Below are positions 8,908 through 16,000 of a stretch of 42,140 bases of DNA, in pieces. How positions within the stretch are numbered: position 1 is the first letter of the stretch; every line of letters begins with the position of its first letter. Source of the DNA: Aphanothece sp. CMT-3BRIN-NPC111 (lineage in GTDB: Bacteria > Cyanobacteriota > Cyanobacteriia > Cyanobacteriales > JAHHGU01); assembly GCA_019359765.1 (NCBI GenBank), contig JAHHGU010000049.1, positions 1 through 42,140 on the forward strand, in the 5' to 3' direction. The notes beneath the pieces are model-generated. The model saw only the letters and a program-made list of their open reading frames with translations, was not told where the DNA came from and made no database searches. The translations under genes and the position numbers were made by a program.

Positions 8908-10068
8908 TTAGTAGCGAAATACTGCCGCAACAGGGGTATTGTCCGGTACTTTTTCCGGTTCAACAGCATATACCGTTCCTCCGTGAAAGATCGTTTGAAT
9001 CGCTGCTGCATTGAGCAAATCTTCATCACCAGGACTAGCTTCATTATGTATCTCAAGTTCCATTGAGTCCGGGTCAAAATGTCCCCATCTTTGTACACCA
9101 ATCGGAACAAAAAGCTGTTCTACGCGACCATAAAATGCCCCTTGAATGACTTCATTCAAATCATTTGATCCTTTGCCAGCCGCAATTGACTCATGATAAT
9201 AATCGATCGCTTTTTCCTGGTTTGCTTTAAACTGTGGCTCTACGATTGCCCATGCTTCTGCATGAAGTTCTTCTACCGTTTGCTCCTTTGTGTTGTGTTG
9301 GATTCCTTCTTCCACAATGAAATTGTAGGTATTCGCCTCTTGGTAAATCGGCAGTAAATAGTTAACCCCAGCTAGCACAAGTGGCGATCGACGATTGCGA
9401 AAGAAGTCATGCAAGCTTTTATCCACTAGATAAAAATATCGCAGCAACTCTTCTTTGACGTTTTCACGCCCGCCGCCGTGTCCGTGATAGGAACCACCCG
9501 CTTGCAAAGCTGAACGACCTGCGCCCGCGCCCTGGCGACGCTGTTCATCTTTCGACGTTTCTTCGTCATACTGCAAGGCTTCATCCATACTCTTCGGCAA
9601 GCCTTCGATTTCGACTTCACGGGTGATGCCGTAGCGGTTGCCTTCCAAAAGGCGCACATCACGTTGACCGAGCGTGAGAATATAGAAGCGGTCATCTCCA
9701 CTCAACAGCGGAATTAGTGGCTTGAGATGAAAGCGATCGCTTACGACTACCAGTTCAATCAGGTCGATCGGCACCCGATAGAAACGGAAGAACCCTTCTG
9801 AGATGAACAAGGCTAAACCTGCGTTCTGTTGCTGCCAGAATTCATCTTCATCCAGTTCACTCGCAGGCTGAAGAAATTGGCTTAGATCAGTCGGGTGCAA
9901 TTCATATTTTTCTAATTCCGCTTCCGCCTGCCGAAGTAGATTTTTAAAGCGGACAGAGTTTTGCTGAGTTTCTGAACTAAGCTGCACGGTCGGCATGTAA
10001 ATTGATACACACAGTCCTTGCGGCTGTTCGACGAGTTCTTTCAGTTCTTCGATCGAAAGGAAGCTCAT
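8908..10068 (-). CDS. baeRF-family protein (archaeo-eukaryotic release factor-like)
   Basis: The 386-residue protein has the fold order of bacterial eRF1/Pelota-like proteins. It has an N-terminal domain opening with CVSIYMPT (20-27) and a central domain. A glycine-rich loop HGHGGG (195-200) followed by RENVKEELLRYF aligns with the HGRGGQ catalytic loop of eRF1. A C-terminal L7Ae/domain-3-like half ends in EKVPDNTPVAAVFRY. The GGQ glutamine is replaced by glycine, so peptide release as in eRF1 is doubtful. Roles proposed for baeRFs concern ribosome rescue and stress. A divergent paralog, now broken, starts about 190 bp away on the other strand. Confidence 0.75.
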   Translation of the reverse strand: MSFLSIEELKELVEQPQGLCVSIYMPTVQLSSETQQNSVRFKNLLRQAEAELEKYELHPTDLSQFLQPASELDEDEFWQQQNAGLALFISEGFFRFYRVPIDLIELVVVSDRFHLKPLIPLLSGDDRFYILTLGQRDVRLLEGNRYGITREVEIEGLPKSMDEALQYDEETSKDEQRRQGAGAGRSALQAGGSYHGHGGGRENVKEELLRYFYLVDKSLHDFFRNRRSPLVLAGVNYLLPIYQEANTYNFIVEEGIQHNTKEQTVEELHAEAWAIVEPQFKANQEKAIDYYHESIAAGKGSNDLNEVIQGAFYGRVEQLFVPIGVQRWGHFDPDSMELEIHNEASPGDEDLLNAAAIQTIFHGGTVYAVEPEKVPDNTPVAAVFRY

Positions 10069-10259
10069 ATTATTAAGACAGGATTAAAGAGATGTGCAAG
10101 GGAACCCTCATACTATAAAAACCTTTCCAGCCGAAGCCCCTGCCGAATGGTAGAAAAGAAGCTCAGAGGTCGCTGCAATACTCCATGAGAACTAGATTCA
10201 AAGGGGGTAAGGACGTTAATCCAGAACTGTCCAGAATTGTAAGGATGTCAAATGGGTTC
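10069..10259. other. Intergenic region between divergent baeRF paralogs
   Basis: This stretch should have carried promoters for the intact baeRF gene (minus) and its broken paralog (plus). Homology to baeRF begins only at codon YMPT (10260). The sequence before it does not encode the expected 23 N-terminal residues, so the 5' end of the paralog is also degraded or rearranged. A 16-bp repeat of 8606-8621 abuts the point where homology begins. Confidence 0.5.
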
Positions 10260-10313
10260 TATATGCCCACCCAAAAGGCAGGGCCAGATATTCGCCAGAA
10301 CCCAATCCGCTTT
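10260..10313 (+). pseudogene. baeRF paralog, N-terminal remnant
   Basis: Eighteen codons read YMPTQKAGPDIRQNPIRF. They match residues 24-41 of the intact neighbour (YMPT, then ETQQNSVRF) and the usual baeRF N-terminal pattern. Homology stops at the left end of the inserted IS200/IS605 element. The remainder of the gene resumes at 11698 with the equivalent of residue 265. Confidence 0.7.
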
Positions 10314-10333
10314 AACTTCTCGCCGGGAAGTCC

Positions 10334-10365
10334 CCCACTATAACTGTACTCAGTTTAGCGGTGGG
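10334..10365 (+). repeat. Left-end hairpin of the IS200/IS605 element
   Basis: CCCAC (10334-10338) pairs with GTGGG (10361-10365), and ACTG/CAGT closes a TACT loop, with an internal mismatch loop between. Such imperfect subterminal palindromes are the TnpA recognition structures of this family. A further 7-bp stem lies at 10377-10383/10395-10401. Confidence 0.6.
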
Positions 10366-10405
10366 ATGAAAGGCAGGGAAATTGGAGGAACGGAAATTTC
10401 CAAAT

Positions 10406-10461
10406 CATCTTAATACCTCCTTACTGCAAAGTGTATAATGCAGTAAGGAGGTATTAAGATG
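10406..10461 (+). promoter_or_regulatory. Inverted repeat enclosing promoter, RBS and start of tnpB
   Basis: Arms 10406-10428 and 10439-10461 are perfectly complementary over 23 bp, with a 10-base loop. The right arm contains AAGGAGG (10445-10451) and the ATG (10459-10461). The loop and first arm base form TATAAT (10434-10439), with a weak TTAATA at 10410-10415 as a possible -35 at 18-bp spacing. A transcript starting ~7 bases after TATAAT would lack the left arm and be translatable. A read-through transcript would fold and hide both RBS and start. Confidence 0.65.
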
Positions 10462-11682
10462 CTGCACAAAGCGGTCAAGGTTCGACTTTATCCAACATCT
10501 TTGCAACAAACACTACTGTCTCAGCACTTTGGTTGCGCTAGATGGTGGTGGAACTACGCTCTAAATAAGTCAATTGAGACTTATAAAGAAACGGGTAAAA
10601 GCCTTGGTCAATCAGCACTTAATGCCTTTTTACCAAAACTCAAAAAAGCAGAAGAAACCGTATGGCTATCTGAATGCTACAGTCAAGTTTTGCAAGCAAC
10701 GACGCTCAGTCTAACAACAGCCTATAAAAACTTTTTTGCAGGCCGTGCTAGGTTCCCTCGCTACAAGTCGAAGCATGGTAAGCAGTCGATTCAGTACCCT
10801 CAAAATGTCAAGGTGCTTGATGGATTTGTTCAGTTTCCTGGCAAAGTTGGCAAGGTCAAAGCTGAATTGCACAGGAATATAGAAGGAATAATCAAAACCG
10901 TAACGGTCAGCTTAGATCCATCGGGAAAATACTTTGCCTCAATACTGACCGAAACTGAAGGTGACAATCCAACAGTTTCAACTGAAGGTAGAGTAATTGG
11001 GATTGATTTAGGATTGACTCATTTTGCTATTACCAGCGATGGCAGTAAAGTGTCTAAGTACAATAATCCTAGACACTTAGCCAAACATGAAAAAAACCTC
11101 AAACGCAAACAACAAAAACTAGCTAAAAAACAGAAGGGAAGTAATTCAAGAAACAAAGCTAGAAAGACTGTAGCTAAAGTGTACGAGCGGGTGACTAAAT
11201 CCCGCCAGGATTTTCTGCATAAGTTTTCAAAAAAACTCGTCAACGAAAATCAAGTTGTCGTAGTAGAGAATCTTCATGTCAAAGGCATGGTACGCAACCA
11301 CAATTTAGCTAAAGCAATATCTGATGCTGGATGGGGAACCTTTACTAATTTCTTAGCTTACAAGCTAGAGAAAAAAGGCGGAAAGCTGGTAGAGATTGAC
11401 CGGTGGTTCCCCAGTTCTAAGCTCTGCTCTAATTGCTATTACCAGATCGATAAGTTACTACTTGATGTTAGAGAGTGGACTTGTCCTAATTGCGGTACTC
11501 GACACGACCGCGATGGTAATGCAGCGACGAATATTAGAGCAGAAGGTATCAGAATGCTACAGACGGATGGAACAGCCGTCTCTGCTAACGGAGGGGAAGT
11601 AAGACCAAAGTTGGGACGCAAGTCCGTTCTGAGGCATTCCCCCGCGATGTTAGAAGCCCACACTATAATCGCTTCGATTTAG
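10459..11682 (+). CDS. tnpB: TnpB RNA-guided nuclease of an IS200/IS605 element
   Basis: The 407-residue protein is full length for TnpB, the RNA-guided DNA endonuclease ancestral to Cas12. It has an N-terminal helix-turn-helix/wedge region (KAVKVRLYPT..Q). The RuvC-like site is complete with Asp183 (GIDLGLTHFA), Glu270 (VVVENLHVKG) and Asp352 (HDRDGNAATNI). A zinc ribbon is formed by Cys323, Cys326, Cys342 and Cys345. No frameshift is seen, so it may be active. The stop lies inside the right-end hairpin, so the mRNA 3' region overlaps the predicted omega (reRNA) scaffold. No tnpA is adjacent. Confidence 0.95.
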   Translation: MLHKAVKVRLYPTSLQQTLLSQHFGCARWWWNYALNKSIETYKETGKSLGQSALNAFLPKLKKAEETVWLSECYSQVLQATTLSLTTAYKNFFAGRARFPRYKSKHGKQSIQYPQNVKVLDGFVQFPGKVGKVKAELHRNIEGIIKTVTVSLDPSGKYFASILTETEGDNPTVSTEGRVIGIDLGLTHFAITSDGSKVSKYNNPRHLAKHEKNLKRKQQKLAKKQKGSNSRNKARKTVAKVYERVTKSRQDFLHKFSKKLVNENQVVVVENLHVKGMVRNHNLAKAISDAGWGTFTNFLAYKLEKKGGKLVEIDRWFPSSKLCSNCYYQIDKLLLDVREWTCPNCGTRHDRDGNAATNIRAEGIRMLQTDGTAVSANGGEVRPKLGRKSVLRHSPAMLEAHTIIASI

Positions 11683-11716
11683 TGTGGGTAGTTCACACCG
11701 GAAGAATTGCACGACC
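11600..11716 (+). ncRNA. Predicted omega RNA scaffold and guide of TnpB
   Basis: In characterised TnpB systems the guide RNA derives from the tnpB 3' end through the right end and into flanking DNA. Here the scaffold would end at GTTCAC (11691-11696), and the guide would be the next ~16-20 bases from 11697, which are baeRF remnant sequence. The 5' limit is arbitrary. This is inferred from family knowledge plus the visible terminal hairpin. Confidence 0.5.
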
Positions 11717-12072
11717 TAGCTTGGCAAATTGTGGAACCTGTGTTTCAGCAGTCACAAAAAGAGGCAATGGAGCGTTACCAAGAACTCGCTGGAGCTGATA
11801 CGGGCAAAGTTTCTAATGATATTAAAGAAATAATTTCAGCGGCTTATTTCCAACGAGTTGATTCTTTGTTTGTGCCAGTAGGACAGCAGCTCTGGGGGGA
11901 CTTCGATCCGGATACGATGGCTGTGGATTTACACTCAGAACAAGAGCCTGACGATGAGGATATGTTAGATTTCGCCGCGATTCATACGAGCTTGAACGGT
12001 GGGGCAGTTTATGCGGTTGAGCCAGAATTAGTCCCAGATCAAGCATCGGCGGCAGCAATTTTCCGTTATTAA
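11698..12072 (+). pseudogene. baeRF paralog, C-terminal remnant
   Basis: From 11698 the frame reads PEELHDLAWQIVEPVFQQ and continues to the end of the baeRF family (VPDQASAAAIFRY). It aligns without gaps to residues 265-386 of the intact neighbour. It has no start of its own except a TTG at 11707. Together with 10260-10313 it shows one gene that has lost about 220 internal codons, including the GGQ-like loop region, with an IS200/IS605 element in their place. Confidence 0.85.
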
Positions 12073-12146
12073 TCAATTTTGTGGTGTTGTATAGGGATGA
12101 AAGGTGGAGCAGGCTTTTAGCCTGAACTACTTTTTATCTCTTATTT

Positions 12147-12971
12147 ATGCAACACCTAACGATTGATCCCATGCGTTTATTCAGCCAATCTCTGATCTGG
12201 TTGGGAATTCTCAGCCTCAGTGTCCTTGCTACCAAGCCTGCCACAGCAGAAACGAAAACCGCTGTATCTGGCAATGTACGGGTAGAAATTTCTTACGAAC
12301 AACCAGAGGAATACCAGTTCAAAAATGTCCGCTTGAAAATCATTCGGGGAGGTCAAGTTCTTCTAGATCGGCAGATGCCCCAAGAAAGTGAATATGACCG
12401 ACCTGTGGCGTCTATAGCGAATGAAAATGCTTTGCCAGTAGTAGACTTAGACGGTGATAAGGAGCCTGAAATAATTGCTGATTTTTTTACGGGTGGAGCG
12501 CACTGCTGTACTTATTCGTTGATTTACCGCTATAACTCAGCCCAAAATCGCTATACCTCTATACGGCATGACTGGGGCAATGTCGGCTATCGACTCAAGG
12601 ATTTAAACCAAGACGGTCTGCCAGAGTTTGATAGTTTAGATGACCGATTTGCCTATGCTTTTAGCAGTTATGCGGGTTCTGGCTTCCCCCTGCAAATCTG
12701 GGAGTATCGGCAAGGAGAAATGGTTAATGTTACCCGCCGTTATCCCCAGCTAATTAAAAACCACGCTTATCAGATGTGGCAGGAATATACCCAGGCGCGG
12801 AAAGAGGACTATGAAGTGAAGGGGTTTTTAACAGCTTACTTGGCAGATAAATATCTAATGGGTCAGGGGCAAGATGGGTGGCAACGGGTAGAGGTGGCTT
12901 ATCGAGAGAGCGATCGCGCTCAATACTTTTCTGAGCTACGTCGCTTCCTCCGAGAAACTGGGTACCAGTAA
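12147..12971 (+). CDS. Secreted hypothetical protein with Asp-rich repeat loops
   Basis: The 274-residue product has a signal peptide that is most typical if translation starts at Met9 (12171): MRLFSQ, then a hydrophobic run, ending ATA-E near residue 34. Two calcium-loop-like segments, DLDGDKEPE (100-108) and DLNQDGLPE (152-160), resemble FG-GAP/VCBS-type repeats. A Cys pair occurs at GGAHCC (116-121). The C-terminal 80 residues are charged and helical. I recognise it only as a conserved cyanobacterial-type periplasmic protein. The function is unknown. It converges on the hybrid kinase gene with a 40-bp gap. Confidence 0.75.
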   Translation: MQHLTIDPMRLFSQSLIWLGILSLSVLATKPATAETKTAVSGNVRVEISYEQPEEYQFKNVRLKIIRGGQVLLDRQMPQESEYDRPVASIANENALPVVDLDGDKEPEIIADFFTGGAHCCTYSLIYRYNSAQNRYTSIRHDWGNVGYRLKDLNQDGLPEFDSLDDRFAYAFSSYAGSGFPLQIWEYRQGEMVNVTRRYPQLIKNHAYQMWQEYTQARKEDYEVKGFLTAYLADKYLMGQGQDGWQRVEVAYRESDRAQYFSELRRFLRETGYQ

Positions 12972-13011
12972 GTTTTCCCCGGCTGGCGTTGTTCAGGAGC
13001 GATCTCACTAT

Positions 13012-16000
13012 CTAATTAATCTTTCGATTAACAAGGCTGGCGATCGCCTGTGTTAAATTATTTGGCTCCACTGGCTTAGAAACGTGCATCTGGAAGCCAG
13101 CCGCTAGAGCCTGCTCCCGGTCTTCCTCTCTAGCGTAAGCGGTGAGGGCGATCGCTGGTAAATGTTTCCCCGATTTTGGCTCCTGCTGCCGCAACTGGCG
13201 AATCAGCGAGTAGCCGTCCTCTACTGGCATACCAATATCGCTGATTAGCACATCTGGAAGCTGCTGGTTAATGGCTGCAAGAGCCTGCCTCACCGAGTCC
13301 ACCCCTATCACCTCAGCACCACACTGTTCCAGCATCGTAGTAATAACCTCGCGGGTGTCCGCCTCATCATCTACTACTAGAAGCCGCAAACCCTGGAGGG
13401 GGTGAGAAGGTGAGGGGATGATGGGGGAATCCTCCCCAGTTTTCCACCTCATCTGGCGATCGCTATTTACCCTGCTGTTTTCAGGGAGAGGCAACCTGAC
13501 AATGAAGGTTGCGCCTAAGTCAATACCTGCACTCTCAGCACGAACCGTACCACCGTGCAGTTCTACCAGATGGCGCACAATTGCTAGTCCCAGTCCTAAG
13601 CCACCGTGCGATCGCGTAATGCTGCTGTTCTCTTGGCGGAAGCGCTCGAAGACATAGGGCAGAAACTCAGGGCTGATGCCTTTGCCAGTGTCCCTGACCT
13701 GGATCTGGGCGTAGTCGTCCACACGGGTAAGTCGAACTTCAACACGCCCTGTAGATGGTGTGAACTTGATAGCATTAGAAACCAGATTCCACACAACTTG
13801 CTGCAAGCGATCGCTATCGCCTGAGACAGAACCTACTGAGATATCCAGCACAGACTCGATCGCCATACCCTTAGCCTCAGCTGCTGGTCGCAAAGTGTCA
13901 ATGGCGGCTTCAATGACGGGTATAAGGTCAACCTGCCGGATATTTAACTGCAATTTGCCCCGAATAATGCGTGAGACATCCAGCAGTTCTTCAATCATCT
14001 GGAATTGGGATCTGGCGTTACGCTCAATAGTTTCCAGGGCTTTAGCTGTCTTAGCTTCATCAAACTTGCGCGTGCGTAGCAAAGTTACCCAGCCGAGCAT
14101 GGAGTTGAGAGGGGTACGTAATTCGTGGGAGAGAACCGCCAGAAATTCATCTTTCATGCGGTTCGCCTCTTGAGCATCACGGTATAGGCGTGCATTCTCA
14201 ACAGCTAAGGCGATACTGTGGGCTAGGTCTTCAGCCAACGCCAGATCTGTTTGGTCATAGTGGCGTCCTGACTCTGCTGAGAGTAAGGAAATCACTCCCA
14301 GCGTGCGCCCCCCCGTACTCAGCGGCACGATCATCGCGGACACAGGATTTAGTTGGCGCATCGCTTCCAGTTGCTCTTCATCCGGGGCACAGGCTTCTAG
14401 CTGCCAGTCGGTAACTTCCTCGATCAGTTCTGACTCACCACTATGTAGCACCTTAGTGATGCCCAGTAAGCCGTGAGGATCGGGCGGATAGTTGCGTGCT
14501 AGAAAGCTCATTAGAGCCTCCTTCGCCGGGTCTATGTGCACCGATTCCACCCGCCGGATGGAATCGCCCTTATCGATTAAGTCAATTAGGCAGTAGTCAG
14601 CAAGGCTAGGCACCGCCAGACTTGCTACACCGGGGAGGGTGGTTTCATAGTCAAGGGAGGAAGACAACACCATACGGGTTTCAGCAAGAAAAGCAAATCG
14701 CCACTTAGATGCCTCTGCTTCAGCGCGAGCCATTTGTTCGCGAATAAGTTGGGCGCGTTCTTCCTCCGCCTGCTTGCGCTGAGTTATATCGTGCATGACG
14801 GCAACTGCACCTAGCTTTCTTCCTTGTGGGTTGACAATTGCTTGGCCACTGGCTAGTAATGTGCGATTTGAACCTTGTTTAGGAGCAATTGTCATTTCTA
14901 CGTTATGGAAACGTTCCCCTTGCAAGGCTCGCCATAGAGGAATATCTTTTTGTTTCATGGGTGTCTTGCCGTCGGGCATATACAAGTCATAGTATTTTGC
15001 CCACTCGTTAGCAGAGAGCGGCTGTTCAGGTAAGCCATGAAACTCTCGCGTAACTCGGTTAAAAATAGTCAAAACTCCGTTGGCATCACAAGCGACAATC
15101 CCTGCTTCCACATTATCCAGAACTGCTTTTAAAAATTCTTGTTCTTTTTGCAGGTCTTCCTCTGCTTGCTGGCGCTCGGCTATTTCCTGTTTCAAAAGTT
15201 CATTGGCTGCTTTTAGCTCCGCAGTTCGTTCCTGAACACGGATTTCTAACTTTGAGGCTAAGATGTTCAGTTCACGATTGCGATCGGCAAGTTCTGACGC
15301 CAAAGCTGCCAAGTCTTGACTCTTGCTATCTAATTCCTGCTGAAGTACCTCTCGTGCCTTCTTCATCGCGATCAAGTTGCCCACGCGCGATCGCAGTTCT
15401 TCAGTTGGAAACGGCTTACTCAGGTAATCCTGAACACCTTCACGCAACAGCCGCACGCGCAGGGCATCGTCGGCCTTGGCTGTCAGCAGCACGATCGGTA
15501 TGGCATCTAGTTCTGGGTGTTTCCGTACCTCTCGCACCAGCTGGTCGCCGCTGAGTTGGGGCATCATGAGATCGCTAAGGATTAAATCTGGCCGTAGGGA
15601 TAGAGCTTTCTCCAAACCCTCTTGACCATTGAAGGCGTTAGCAGTGCGATACTCATCTGCTAAGGCCTGTGTGATGAACCGATTCATCTCTGGATTGTCC
15701 TCTACCACTAGCACCAGAGGATAGTTTTGAGTTGTAGGGGGAGTAATGTTGAAGGATTGTTCTGTTTCGACCCCAGATTCATCGGCTTCACCCGCCCGTA
15801 CAGAGTTTTGAGTTGTAGCTGTTGGGGGCGTTGATATATCGGTGGTAGCTCTAAGATTGTCTACAAAGTCCGCGCTTACAGAGTTGTCAGTGGCTGTAAA
15901 CTCAGAAATCAACTGAGGGGGGATTTCCTCCATATCCTTGGACTCGGTTGCCCTTTTACGCACAGCTACCCCTGTCGGTGCAGTAAGTGGTAGCTCAATA

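Larger units (their letters stand above)
10314..11696 (+). mobile_element. IS200/IS605-family element carrying tnpB only
   Basis: The element is ~1.38 kb, has no tnpA and a single tnpB. The left end has an imperfect hairpin (10334-10365, outer stem CCCAC/GTGGG) followed by GATGAA. The right end has a subterminal hairpin at 11657-11688 (CCCACACTA/TAGTGTGGG with inner ATCG/CGAT) and finishes GTAGTTCAC at about 11696. No target duplication is expected for this family. The left flank ends TTTAA(C), which may be the target/TAM, but the exact left border is uncertain by a few bases. It sits inside a baeRF paralog that has lost its central part. Confidence 0.85.

Noticed and set aside
11697..11716. 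TnpB guide possibly targeting the intact baeRF gene
   Set aside because: The corresponding region of the intact gene differs at too many positions (about 13 of 21 match) to be a plausible target of this guide.
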